Shown here in pieces: positions 35,384 through 48,501 of a stretch of 64,000 nt of DNA; the stretch's first letter is position 1, and every line of letters begins with the position of its first letter. This DNA is from Phascolomyces articulosus (taxonomy: Eukaryota; Mucoromycota; Mucoromycetes; Mucorales; Lichtheimiaceae): assembly GCA_025677815.1 (NCBI GenBank), contig JAIXMP010000066.1, positions 1 to 64,000 on the forward strand, read 5' to 3'. The position numbers and the translations under genes were made by a program. The notes beneath the pieces were generated by a model. It did no database searches. It saw only the letters and a list, made by a program, of their open reading frames with translations, and was not told the origin of the DNA.

Positions 35384-37003
35384 ATGTATATAACCTACGA
35401 GACGGCTCAATATTCTTTTGGTTATAAAAGCCTTCATGCTAAACGTTCCCTACCGCCCGAAAAAGTTCCTAATACTTTGCCCAAACCAGACTTTATACCT
35501 GCCAAACTTGTTCGTATTTCTGACATGAAAGTAATCGATGGATCTCAAGTGAACGAAGGTTACTGCGCATTATCATATTCATGGAATCAATCTGGTGAAA
35601 TAAAACAAGACAATGGAAAATATGTACGAGTCGATGATGGCAAACACATGATTATTTCTTATGGCCGTATACTTCCTGATATGATTATTCCTTATCACAA
35701 AACATTTAATAATAAGAAGTTGTTCAAGATATATCAAGTTTTGGAGATCATTGATGATGAAAACTATTACTTTACAAAAAAGATCAAATACATTAAATTT
35801 GAAGGCATCATTCAGCAAATATGTCAACAATTCAATATCAAATATATATGGTACGATCAATTATGCATCAACCAAGACAATAAAGAAGAAAAACAACATG
35901 AAATACGCAACATGCATCATATATACGAAAATGCTTATTGCACCGTTGCACTTGTGCCTGACTACTCTTTTATAAACCCTTTATTTGCAAGCAAACAACA
36001 GTATTTCAAACGTTTATGGACTTTAGAAGAAGCAATTAAGTCAAAAAGATTATTATTTGTCGGCAGAAATCAACATGAATGGGGAGATATTGTAATGTTT
36101 GAGTTAAATATCTTAACAAAATCATATTCTGAACTAAACGTTTCGCAAATTCTATACCATGCACATCGACGAACAAGCACTAAAAACCACGACCGTGTTT
36201 TTGCACTCATTCATCTTTTTCCGGAATTTATGGACAAAATCAACATTGATTACGATCAGAAATTAGAAGACTTGATGATTCAATTTTATATTCTTTTAGC
36301 AAAAAAAGACATCAGTATTTTGCTTTTTGGAAATACTGATTATTATGAATCAACAATTCAAGAATACAAGTTTTTACCATCATGGACTGGTGTTAATGGC
36401 CGACACTTTACAGATGATATAACGACCTCATTTCAAAATTACGATATAATTGGAAAAACCATGCATGTTACCACTACTTATGTTCCATCTATCGACGATG
36501 AAAAATTAATTATACGAGAAGAAGATATACCACCAATTCCTGATAATATCAATGACAATGGTAAACAAGAATATCGTTTGTGCATACTTGTTCAACTATA
36601 CAATGCAAAAGAAATGAAAAAAATCGATTTGGATTTTTATGCTCACTATTGGAAATTTGATGGAAAATCATTTTTCGATATAATATCTGAAAAGCTTCAA
36701 CAATTATCAAGATTCATGGAGGTAAAAAAGGAAAGCTTGTACTGGTATGACATAGAAAATGATGGTTGCCAAAAGGCTGCAGCAGTTGATTTTGATTTGG
36801 CAGACAGTTTGGATGACCCTTCTGCACAATATGTCATCCTTTCTGAAATTTCGTTCAAAAGTGGTGGTTGGTGCTACTATCCCGTCATAAAAAAGGAACA
36901 ACAAGAAGAATTCTATAAAGCTATTGGGTGTTTTAAAATAAGATATAACGAAGATTTTTTCTCTGAATGGAATTTACCCAAAGAAACGTTTTTGATTCTA
37001 TAA
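35384..37003 (+). CDS. HET-domain protein
   Basis: An uninterrupted 539-aa coding region. The HET (heterokaryon incompatibility) domain, a TIR-related fold, is shown by its three classic blocks: YCALSYSWNQ at about residue 60, IKYIWYDQLCINQDNKEEKQ near 150-170 followed by MHHIYENAYCTVAL, and RLWTLEEAIKSKRLLFVGRN near 208-228 with HDRVFALIHLFPE near 270. An insert of about 65 residues separates block 1 from block 2. The C-terminal about 230 residues are not recognised. In ascomycetes such proteins trigger cell death after non-self recognition; in mucoralean fungi their job is not established. The coding region is AT-rich and intronless, unlike most neighbours. Confidence 0.85.
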   Translation: MYITYETAQYSFGYKSLHAKRSLPPEKVPNTLPKPDFIPAKLVRISDMKVIDGSQVNEGYCALSYSWNQSGEIKQDNGKYVRVDDGKHMIISYGRILPDMIIPYHKTFNNKKLFKIYQVLEIIDDENYYFTKKIKYIKFEGIIQQICQQFNIKYIWYDQLCINQDNKEEKQHEIRNMHHIYENAYCTVALVPDYSFINPLFASKQQYFKRLWTLEEAIKSKRLLFVGRNQHEWGDIVMFELNILTKSYSELNVSQILYHAHRRTSTKNHDRVFALIHLFPEFMDKINIDYDQKLEDLMIQFYILLAKKDISILLFGNTDYYESTIQEYKFLPSWTGVNGRHFTDDITTSFQNYDIIGKTMHVTTTYVPSIDDEKLIIREEDIPPIPDNINDNGKQEYRLCILVQLYNAKEMKKIDLDFYAHYWKFDGKSFFDIISEKLQQLSRFMEVKKESLYWYDIENDGCQKAAAVDFDLADSLDDPSAQYVILSEISFKSGGWCYYPVIKKEQQEEFYKAIGCFKIRYNEDFFSEWNLPKETFLIL

Positions 37004-38087
37004 AAATGAACGATGACGCATTGATATAAACTATATATGTAATTAACTGAACTTATGTTCATTCATTTTTAAAATATCACACCTCAGAATTCAGCAAAAA
37101 GTATTGATTATTCGATAAATTGATCATGAGTATTACATGTTTAGTAAACAATATTGCTCCTCAATGACTGGAGGGAGCTCTTGATGCACATCCTGATGAA
37201 TTCAGCAACTACACACGTTAGGAATAGTCGAGTTTAGAGCTAACATGCAAATATCTGATATGATTTTTTCTTTGGAACATAGATGGGTCGATTCAACGAG
37301 CAACGTCAAAGAGTCAACTTTTGCAACAGATCTGGCAAACACGATGTTGCGCCATATCAAAAACTGCTTAAGACTTGTTCATCATTGTCATCATTTTAGA
37401 CATATTATGATTAAACAAGGAAGATAATTAAAAATCTAATGGTCACAAATAGCATAGTGGTATTTCTCAATCATGTAACCTAAACTATCTCAGCAGTAGC
37501 ATGCTTAAGTCTTATGATTTTAAAGTGCTACTACGCGCTACTGAGAACAGTATCAGAAAGGAATTATTATTAGAACAATAAAGGTATTTCTCCACATATT
37601 TCAAATTCTGAACCTTCCAATAATAACTCACCAATAAGAATAATATGACCATTAGTATCCAAGCAACATCATATTACCACTATAACAATGATCCTCACTT
37701 GTAAGTTGGCGTGAAATTAGAAACCAAGCTTTGATCAATAAAAAAAAGTTACTTAAGGAGTGTCGTTGGAAATGGATCGAATAAAGAATCTCAAATCTAC
37801 GTAGTAGCAACAAAGAATAGTAATCCTCCATGCCTGCTACTCAGATAACAAGCTGATGAACCTTAGTGCGTATTACTGTAATGTGGGAAAGTAATTATTG
37901 CTGTTGTAAAATTTCAAATTGAAATTCGGTACAGGACGAATATTTGTAATGGTGCCAGTTATTTGATAGTTTTGAGCCATTATCACGTGTTGACAAATCG
38001 TTGTTATTTATTTTTTCTTCCATAATATTTCAAGTAATAATATTATCACTGTAACTAAAAAGTGGGCCTTATGCTACTATATCGCTA
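37004..38087. other. Intergenic
   Basis: No intact gene. A 60-codon plus ORF at 37245-37427 (HRWVDSTSNVKESTFATDLA) has coding-like composition and may be a relic of a repetitive gene family; nothing supports expression. Confidence 0.45.
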
Positions 38088-38490
38088 CAGTCAATCCTCG
38101 CTTGTTACACTCCTGTTATGAATATGTTCCAAGTTAAAAATGCAACATTTTATTGGGATTGACACGTTGTAACTACAACGCTGATTTGATCAAATTTCCC
38201 TTTAACGGGGTAAAATGACGTCGTAATGTGCAACAAAAGTTAGTACCGGATCTTTATCTCGTTTATTGAGGTATAGTGTATACCCAAGCTAAATTTTTAT
38301 ATATGAAGCTCTAACTACTATACAAAAACACGGGTTTTTTTATATGATTTTTGGTGGGTATTATGTAATTTCAGTTAAGATATACATAAGTATGCTCTAT
38401 GCCTTTATACTCCCAAATGTTGCAAAACCTTACGTAATGCAACAAAAAATATCTTGGAATTGTCAAAGTTCAAAAAGCGAGGATTGACTG
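38088..38490. mobile_element. Tc1/mariner-type MITE
   Basis: A 403-bp element with perfect 16-bp terminal inverted repeats: CAGTCAATCCTCGCTT at 38088-38103 and its complement AAGCGAGGATTGACTG at 38475-38490. Both ends are flanked by TA (38086-38087 and 38491-38492), the target-site duplication of Tc1/mariner transposons, and the ends begin CAGT as many pogo/mariner elements do. There is no transposase inside, so it would depend on one supplied elsewhere. The perfect repeats suggest it is not very old. Confidence 0.85.
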
Positions 38491-40329
38491 TATTAGTTCC
38501 CAGGTGTTATTTTATATTAACAAAAGTACCAGCATGATATATGGCGTAATAGAGGTTTGAGGTTATCATTTACTAAAAGCAGATTATGAAATGGGTGAAA
38601 TGAGTCTGTATTTCATCATACTTTAGTTACTTTCATGCAAAATGCCAATGTCTAAATATATTGGAGAGAAATTTATTGGCAGCACTATTCACTGGCCAAT
38701 AAATTTATTCGCCCAAGCGTTGGGTTTTAATTTTAGGCACAGTTACAAGTTTCCATATTAGTACTGGGCCATGCTCTATACAAGTTTCGATCGTGCAGAT
38801 TACATTCAAATAGTAAAGCTAAGAATCAATCCTTTTTTTTTTTTACTTGTCTTTACGTGCTGGCGACACATGAATATTATTGTTTGGATATGGCTTTGTG
38901 GAATATTTAGTCACTAATTTGTTTTTTTATTTAATTTAAAACGAGCCCTTTTCCAATTGATAGATCAACAATGCCTTTGTGTTCAGATTCTCCCCCTGGT
39001 ATATATTATTTTATTCTATTAAAACTATTTATTTCCATAATAATAACAATAATAATAATAATTTAATATATCTCTATATATTGACAGATGCTTTTGGATC
39101 TATTTGAGGAAAAAAAAGAACCTGCATCGCCCAACGCGACACAATTCTCGATAAAAAGACTAAAAGGCTTTCAAGCTTCCCAGGGACCTAGAAAGTATGT
39201 GTTAAGCTGTCGTGACCAATTCCGATGGACTTGATGGCTATCCCTGCCATGACAAATTTCCTCCACCTGGCGGTGGTAGCATTTTTTTTTTTGTTTGCTG
39301 TTGCCTTGTGCATGGTAGTCAGTGGAATTGATACTGCCTTCTCGTGTGGTTCTCTTGCTTTCGTGTGCTGTGTTGAATAGGTAATGAAAAGATTCAATGT
39401 TTATATTATATATACAATGAAATGGAGGATGGTAGTGGTAGTATACTAAGGGTTTTTCGTTGGTTTATAGGAAATAAGGGCATCAAATTTCCAATACTTA
39501 ATCTTTGGTAGTCAATCTGAAGCAATCATCAAATAATAATTTTATCCAAAAGCCAAGAAAATTCATTTCCTTTTCTTTTTTGACCATTCGCCCCTCTGTG
39601 CATTAACAATGCTTCACCGTTATTACAGCCATTGTAATCCCCTCTTTTTTTTCTCTAATAACATGTTTATTTATATAAAGTATTTAGCGATTACTTTGGA
39701 TGGGTGGAGTGTACTAACTGGAAAAGGGTAATAGAGATATAATCTTGGGAACACATTGTGAATCTAATATAAAGTGTTTTGGCATTTATAGACGTAATAA
39801 TACCAATCAGTTGATATAGTTATATATAATTATAAAAGTTGCTTAAAGGGAATTTTGATGCTAAAATTAACGCGAGGAAAAAATTCATATTTTAATTTGA
39901 CATTCCAAAAAAGCTTCCTAAGAGGAGAATTATATTTCGTAAAAAAAAGGTTACAAATTTTATGTTTCTTCATAATAAGCGCCCTCTATTCAATATAAGT
40001 TAGCTCTATTGTACAAACCAGGATAAAAAAAAATAAGAAAGGATTATCCTACAATTTAATTTTCATTAGATGGTCATAGTATTTGATTTTCTTAAGTTGA
40101 GAGATATCCAGTAAAATGGCTCAGGCATCGAATAGAACCGAATGTAGCGTAGAGATCAAGTTTACTTGAATGGTCTACTTCTGTATAGGTGTTAAAAAAT
40201 CCATCCAGATCTGAGATTCGTGCGGTATGTATCTGTGAGGTACCATTTCTTTTTCTTAACATACAGTTTTAGCGTCTAATATCCCTTAAAAAATAGTCAC
40301 TACCGTAACTAAAATTCCCTAATCTTTTA
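38491..40329. other. Intergenic
   Basis: No supported gene. 39070-39300 is less AT-rich than its surroundings and open on the minus strand for 69 codons, but I recognise nothing in it. ATAATAATA repeats occur at 39043-39061. Confidence 0.45.
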
Positions 40330-42081
40330 GTAAGTCAGTAATGCGAGTGTTTTATGAACATCACTAGTATCACCAATATCATCCACTATTGTGGGGAGAT
40401 ACATGTTACCAATAGGACAAGACACAAAGTATCCGTCATATCGTCCAATCGAGATAGTTTTCTCTTCCGATCCTAAAAGAGAAAAATAAATGAGGACTAA
40501 GAACCTTTTTTTATCAAATAGTAATCGGAGCATTTGGAGGAGAACGCAGGCATTTACTCGAAGGTTTTTGCTCTGTAGTTTGTCTTGAAACCATCACCTG
40601 CCCCCAGCAGATTTCCATTTGGAGGCAGAGAGTTCAAATTCGTGGATTCTGATTTAAATTTCGCAGATCTGAACATTAATTTCGTGGCATCTGCCACCTA
40701 GAATCTTTATTTTGTGATGTTGGATATACAAGTAGTTCTTTGACCCCATCATTATTCTTCCCAATCTATATTTGATAGCATACATTCTGATACCTAAATC
40801 GGCATCACGGAATAATATATCAAGTATCGACACTAATTGATGTGTCCAATCGACTATAGTAGCTCCTTTTTCACAACCATATTTGTTTACATTTCGAACG
40901 CTATATAATATTTATCAATAATAAAAACAATCAACGAATTAATGAAAAATAGATTTAGCTAATAACTCCTACCAACTTACATACAGATGAGAGTGTCAAT
41001 ACCTTGAAGACTAATACTATCTCGGGTTACTTTCTAGTTCTTATGACGAGGCGTTGCAAAGATATTTTAACGCTTGATAATCGCCTTTCAATGAATATGT
41101 CTATAGATAAAAAAAAATGACCCCAATTAACTTAATGATCTCAAACACCATTTTATTTGTCTCTCCACAAATAAGATATCCACTTCAACTGTTTTCTTGA
41201 ATATATGGGTACTAATGGCTCTGGGTTAACCTTTCACAGAGTTACTTCGGTTTTTTTTTTTTTTTTTTTACTTTGTTCTTTGACTTTTTGTAACTGTGTG
41301 TTGTATCCAACATACAGTGACTTCACAATAAATTATAATTCTTTATTATTATTATTATTAATGTCATTTACCCTATATCTCACTTGTGCGATAATTCTTT
41401 ATTTGGAAGATTACTAGTGTACCACATTGTATTGGGCCATTCTCTCTTACATATTGTTAATTATGCTGGATCACGCAATTCTTCTAACAATATCACTCAT
41501 GGTATACTTTAAATATACTGTTCTCATATGTACAATCCAAATTATGCAACACATATTTAAATATTACACCATAATACGCAAGTTGTGATAGAACATCCGT
41601 GATGAACATTTTCTTATAAATAGAGAGATTATTTTTTATCATAATAAACATCATTTCAATTATTTTCGGGTCTCGTTGACTTATCTCGTCTCCTGTTTAT
41701 TTCTTTTTATTCATTGATATTCTCTGATACAACACTGTGAGCCTTGAAGCGCTTTTAACAACTTTTTATCTGTTTCGTTTTCGGAAACGCCGATGATTAA
41801 TGATAAGGAAACGGCTAATATATAATAGTTCATGATGTATTAGAATATCATTATTATTATCAAATACCCCTCTCCAAAAGCAGTACCATAATGCAAAACG
41901 ATATGCATCGTCTACATCAGACTTTGTCCAATCCTTCAAAAGAATAGCAGTCATTCTTGTTAAGGTCTTGAATTTGACACTGCATTTTGCTCATAAATGC
42001 TTTCTAATATTGTGGTGGACATAGTGACTGACTTCTTGAGGTACTATTCACAATTATATATGAAAAAATTATATGCCCCAT

Positions 42082-42117
<36 letters not shown>

Positions 42118-43115
42118 AACAAAAAATAAACTCACTAATTTATGAGACCATTTAAAAAGGGCTAACCTTGTAATATATGAAGAAAACAGAGTGGTGTTGG
42201 GGATAATTTCCTCCATATCAAGATGTTCTGAAATGTTTGCAGTCGTAGTCCCTTTAACGGCATTGAAAATATCACGCGTTTTCGAATCAGTCTAACACAT
42301 ATCATTGTTGTCGATAAAAAAATGATAAAACAATAATTATACCTAAAACAAGTGTTGAAAAAACTAACCATTAACCCTTCATCCTCTCCAACTTCACTTG
42401 TGTTATCCACCTGATCCCCTTGATCATTGGATACGGGGCGATTATCATTGTTATCAGCCTATCAAAGAACAGATTAATATATTATATATATAAAAAGCAT
42501 AAATAATAAAAACTGTTTTGTATGCTGACCACTCCCTGATTATCGATATTATCGACGTGTACTCTTTTGGTTGTCTTGCCTTTATCATGGCTACTTGATG
42601 CGCTTCATTTTGAGCTGGTATAATAATAATATATAGGTTAATAAACAAATTTTTGGTAAGATTATAAATCTAAATGTCCGAATACCTTGAGGTGTATGTT
42701 TGAGTTATCTTTGTGTTGCTGTTTCCAGCAACATCATTGCCACTGAATGTAAATTGTGCATTGAAGTTTGTAGAGTTGCTTGACACCAACCAATTCTTTA
42801 CGTCGTCAATCGATACTTCCTTATTTTTTTTATCCCATGTTAATATAAATTGCCTTACCATGAAAAATACAATTTACCTTTGATATTTTCTGTAACGATC
42901 CAATTTAACGTTGGATATCAAGAGGAAGTTCCAGTTTTTCTAACCATTCAAGACCTTGTCTCAAATTTCCTAAAATGGCTTTTGGTGTGGCTTTTGGATG
43001 GTGCTTTACGTAGTTTTCACATGACCAATCTTCGATAGGGTTATTAACAAAAATTGAACGTCTTTCCGATGAAGAATTTATATTAAACGCTTTTTCCGTT
43101 GTGTTTAGATATGTC
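40330..43115 (-). pseudogene. Decayed multi-exon gene, probably a lineage-expanded family
   Basis: A series of minus-strand coding blocks can be read in order. About 43115 starts MSDISKHNGKSV then shifts frame. About 43085-42880 reads SIFVNNPIEDWSCENYVKHH and LRQGLEWLEKLELPLDIQ, then a stop. Later come 42861-42680 (LTWDKKNKEVSIDDVKNWLV), 42620-42530, 42457-42372, 42294-42172 (NAVKGTTTANISEHLDMEEI), 41970-41860 (LLKDWTKSDVDDAYRFALWY), about 40920-40720 (EKGATIVDWTHQLVSILDIL) and 40499-40330. Several blocks have plausible splice ends, but at least two frameshifts or stops are needed. A 33-A run lies within it at 42083-42115. I recall similar uncharacterised proteins from Mucoromycota but cannot name a domain. 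Confidence 0.5.
42083..42115. repeat. Poly-A/T homopolymer
   Basis: A run of 33 A on the plus strand, poly-T in the sense of the surrounding decayed gene, within what would be an intron. It could be a pyrimidine tract that expanded or the tail of an inserted retro-copy; no retro-copy was recognised beside it. Confidence 0.7.
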
Positions 43116-46100
43116 TGACATTTTGAATGGTTTGGTTATGAAATAAAGCGTGAGTTGCAGATCCTATAAACTTGCAGTAACCCAAAATTACCTTGTGGAG
43201 TTTTTCTTTCGCCAATGATTATTATGCATAAGACAATAAACCACTTACTCAAAATAATCAGTTGCAGTATTAATTCGTAGAATGTGATAAGTAGCCGTTT
43301 CCCTGGTACAGTATTCTTTCTTCCTATATCACGGCGTATAGCTAGTTCACGTATATAAAATGGGGTATGCTAATATCATACTTCGATACAAGTCCCATAC
43401 ATGACATCACCATCGTCAATACATCATTTATTTTATTCAAGTGTATTATATATAAAAAAAAATAGAAACAATGAATTTTTAATAAATATTAAGGTTTTAT
43501 AATAATAAGATATCGTGCTTGTATATGTGTAAATGAGCGTACATATTCCATTACAAATCCTCTTATCAATAATAATATAATTACTATATGCATCAGAAGA
43601 TACTCAATAAAATTAACACCAAAGAATGCTTACTATGAATATAGTCGTTTCAAAGTTATCATATAATTTCTGAGATATGATATTGGTTTTACATTTATTG
43701 TGGGAAAAGTCACAAAAGTTACCTACTGATCTTAAAACAACACTTGTATAATAGAATTGATTAACAACATTTCAATCATATAAGGAGGGTTGTCTTGGTA
43801 TGAAATAGTCTGGAGGACACAAAGTGTATTACTCTGTATTTAAATAAATAAAAGGACCATCATTGCTGGTTATGGTTAATTATAGAAAAATAGTAAATGA
43901 TATAATATGTATGTATGTACTGCAATGCATTTCCTTTGCAGCTATTCATAATATTCTATATCATTAGGGAAACAACAAACTAAACAAAGGAATAGGACTA
44001 ATCTCTAGTGTTATAACTTGTTCATTATTATATTATCAATAAAAGTAATAGATATATATTCCTTGTGTATTTTCACTTTCAAAAGATTTCTTATTATTAT
44101 GAACAGAGGAATGACTATACGTGATTCTACATCATATGTCTAATATTATTATTATTAAAGAACATCATATCTTTAATAATAAAGCTATAAAAAAATTTAT
44201 ATAAATCATGTGAGCATAATACCCATATCATTATATAGTAACCAACTCAAAATATTTTCCCACTTGCTTATTATTGTGATATAAGGTATTGTGATATAAG
44301 GCTTTTAACAAATAACGTGCCATTTGATTTACACAATTGTGATACAACTATGGAAATAGAGAGAGAGTCACTTTTTTTTTTATCCCATCGATTGGTTTAT
44401 TTCAAAGTTGCACATTTGAGCAAGATCGTGTTGACTATTATGCCGTGTGTTCATGTATATGATTTTGCATAACGTTTCGCAAAATTACGTAGACCGTGAG
44501 ACTTTCAAACCGACGATACGGTCTTTCTTTTTTTTAATCAGGGTCAGTGTCAGGGTATTCTAATGTGGATCAAAAATAACGCGATCAAAAAAAAAAACTT
44601 TATTTGTAATAGATAGCTTATTTAAACTGCAATATATATATATATATATTCTTATTAAGTTATTTAATGTGAAATAATAATATAAAACGTTGGCTTTGTT
44701 TTTTTTAGTGAATAGGTATAGTCATTGTTAGTAGTATGAGTAAATAAATGTTGAAATTGTTTTCTTTTTATCCCAAAGATCTATTACTTCTTCTTCGGGC
44801 CATCATATAGTCCGTTTTACTGCGGACATGGATAATGAATTTCATGTTCATGAGAGAATTGGGGTTTTGAAGATAAAAAAAAAGGGTACCGATATGTTGT
44901 TTCTTTCCTTGTATATATATTACAGATGACTTGACCAAATTCTGTTGAAAGTGCCTGAGAAAAAAAAATATAAGGGTTAGTAACCTGGAGAGAGGGTAAG
45001 ATTGACTTTATAGATCTAGTTATTTAAAAATAGAGTGAAAATTATTTCCACCTATTTGGTTTTTTAGATTGTGCGATAGTATACTCTAGGTGAGAAACAT
45101 ACAAATTAAAAAGTCTTTTTATAGTTATCATAGTGTCATATTGGATATATCAAGAGGATGCTATCAATGAGTTTTATGACCATTTATTTTAAATCGCCTC
45201 AGTCACTAGATAGACACTGGATCTTTTTCTTTCTTTCTTTTATGATCTCCTTTATAGTAATGAAGTTGTTTTAAAGATGAACAAATTTTTCATTCATCTT
45301 TAAAAGCCTCATCAAGAACTTTTACACGGGATTTCATAATGAAGATGTGAAGTACTGCTGCTACTCTATTGATCTGCATTCTTGATAACTTGACAAACGA
45401 CAACAAAAAGTGACCCATGTGTTACCAATAGAGAGAGAGACAATTCTTTTTGATTCGTAGAACACGGGTTGATCTACTACTGATCTAATAGTTTTATTTA
45501 AAAAAGGAAAATGGATTTCTTTGTTTTTCCATATTTATTGAAAATGTCGGATGATGATTTTCCATAGTTATGGGTTATGGGGAAGGAGGAGGAGGCTTCT
45601 ACTATATATTACTATACATGATTAATAGAGAAGAATACATAGTTTCCAAATTCACTTTCAATTGACAGACAAAATATGTTTCGGATCAGCCGATCGAAAA
45701 TTGAACTTTTTTGTAACCGTGGTAAAAAAAAAAATATAAACTAGACAAGAATAGAGGTTTTTTTTTCTCTTCTATTTTGATTGATAGAAGGTTTGGAAGA
45801 TATTAAAAAGGCCGACTGTTCGGGTCTTCTTTAAGTAATAATAATCTGTATAATACTACTAATTACCATGTTATAGTAATATACTTGTTGTCAAAGAAAA
45901 AGAAATAGACCATTTCAGGTGAAAAATAATAGGTGAATCAGCGGTCCCTGAATCGCTTGTTCCCAAGGGTACATATTATTTGTTTTTATTTAGGCATTTT
46001 TTGATAAGCTACATTCAACCATTCAACCAATAAGCGTGGGAATGTACTCGCGGGAAACTCTAGATTACTTTATATGGAAATAATGTCCTACATCAACGTT

Positions 46101-47882
46101 GGTTACTTAATACTTTCAAACTATAATATATTCTGTTGGCTGAGTGATAAAAAAAAAAGAAACAAAAGAAGCCTGTAAAGAAGTTACTGTTGTACCCGAT
46201 TCTATTTTTTTTTTGTGGTCAATTGAAATCTTTCTTTTGCGTTCAACAAAGAAAGAAAGAAAAAAAAATGATTCGATCAAGTGAAAAGATGATATCCAAA
46301 ATGGGGTGAAAACTTCAAATGAAACATTAGATAGATATATACAAGATCATAAAAGAAAGGAAATCATATCGTAAAAATTCAAGATGAAAAGAAGAGATCA
46401 CCTTATATAATTTTGGATTAGTCATTATTTTATATTTCTTAATATTATTATTATTATTATTATTATTATTATCGATGGTAAATTATAATAAGAATATACT
46501 TTAGATAAAAAAAAAAAAGAAATGAAAAAAAGGCCTAATAATTAATAATTATTCATTTTTTGTCTGTATAATTATATATTCTATTATTATGTCAAGTAAA
46601 ATCAGAAAATCATAAAATCATAAATTATATATATATATATATATATAAAGGGTTCTCTTTTTTCATCAGACACATTTTATCGTCTGGATAGTAAATTGTC
46701 CTACTTCTTTGATATAAAAAAAATATGTTCTGTCAAGTTTTTTTTTAAAAAAAAAGTAAATAGTCAACGATACCATTTTTTTCCCTTTCCAATATGACCA
46801 ATGGTATAGGTGGATAATAAATAAGGGTTTTTTTTTAAAAAAAAAAGATGAACCCTCTCTTTTTCTCTCTCTTATAAACATCATGTATAAAATGATTCGT
46901 AATATGCAGTATAATGCCGAGGGATGCCCTTGTCGAAAGAAAGAAAGAAACTTTATATGAGTCTACCTTTATTTGGACATTATTTCCTGATTTGAATTAC
47001 AAGTGAAAAAAAGAATGAGTAGTAGTAACTTAAAAAAAGTGTGAACAATAAATTTTACTAATGATGAAATTCTAAATACCCCATTGATTCTTCTATGTCT
47101 CTATGGCTCTATAGCTATAATATAGCTTATGTATATCTGTATAACTATGTAACCAAGTAACTCTGTTACTATAAATATACTTAAATACTTGGTTGTAAAA
47201 AAAAAAAGAGAATAGAAATATACGTGAGAGAAGAAAGGAATCAATTGTTAGTATTACAATTACACAGGTACCATAGAATAATATTTTTTTTTTTTGCCCA
47301 GCTCTTTTCTTTAATTTTGAATAAAAGTATTATTCTTATTACACAAAAATTAAGTTGCCCACGGTCTTTTGGTATACACCTTATCTGGTGGTTTATTTTC
47401 CTCTCATCATTTTATATATTCTATTCATTTTGCATTTTGAACTTATAAAATCTATGTCATATAAAATAGAGTTTCTTTTCAGCCAAAAAGCCAATCGAAT
47501 CTTTTTAATAAGTTAAAAAGCCATAAATCACCAAGCGGACTTTTTATTAAAAGGAAGTTGTGTTTCCATAATAAAAAAAATATCATATGGACAGAAAAAC
47601 AAGTTGAAATGACTAAAAAGGGTTAAAGTCCCTTTCAAAGAGAAAAAAAAACAGGGTTCCGGGGATAGGTAAATGGCTTGATTCGGGTTATCACTTTTTT
47701 TGTGTCACTAATAAAAGGCTGGTCGTGATGAAATTTCATTATTCTTTTTATATTCCCTAATTTGCTCAAATATAAAAATCAAAAAAGTCGTGTGTGCCTT
47801 TTTTTTATTCTCTCTCCCTTTTTTCTACACTTGCTTTTCTTTTACCCTTGTTATTTTTTTTATCCTATTTTTTTTAAAAAAA
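43116..47882. other. Long non-coding region upstream of the peptide transporter
   Basis: About 4.8 kb without a credible gene. It contains (TA)n at 44633-44649 and 46626-46646, (TTA)n at 46444-46472, and many poly-A/T runs. Short plus and minus ORFs are A/T-driven. The transporter gene lies to the right on the plus strand, so part of this may be its regulatory region. Confidence 0.5.
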
Positions 47883-48458
47883 ATGTCAGAGAAAGAAGAA
47901 CCAACAGGTGCTGTTGAAGTACATGATAGTAAATCTATCGAAAACGAAAAACAAATAACAGAAACTACAGAAGAAGAACATATCGCTCCTACAGAAGAAG
48001 ATTGGAAAGAACTTCGTGAGGTAGGTTTCATTTTTTGATTTTGATTTGATTTTGGTGTTCATATATATATATATATTAACATACAAAAAACTAAAAAGGT
48101 GGCCGATCATGTTCCATTCTCAGCATTTCTTGTCATTTTAATCGAATTTTGTGAACGTTTTACATACTATGGTGTTACTGGTCCATTTCAAAATTATATT
48201 CAACAACCTGCTCCAGAAAGTTGTAAGTATTTTTTCTTTTATTTCGTTGATTGATGAGTCGACGCCTTTTTTTTTAACAAACATCTTTATTTGAATAGAT
48301 CCTGCAGAACAACCTGGTGCTATGGGTAAAGGTCAACAAGTAGCTACTGCTTTAACTACCTTTCTTCAATTTTGGAGTTATGTGACACCTGTAAGTGAGA
48401 TACATTCAATGTTTATATATCACATCTTACAAAAAAAAACATGATTAAGTCCTAATCC

Positions 48459-48501
<43 letters not shown>

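Noticed and set aside
39188..39397. 69-codon minus ORF in a less AT-rich patch
   Set aside because: Basic composition with no domain; could equally be a decayed repeat, so not called.
42850..43038. Plus-strand ORF reading FSVTIQFNVGYQEEVPVFLT
   Set aside because: The opposite strand reads better as a decayed gene block (IFVNNPIEDWSCENYVKHH), so this is a shadow.
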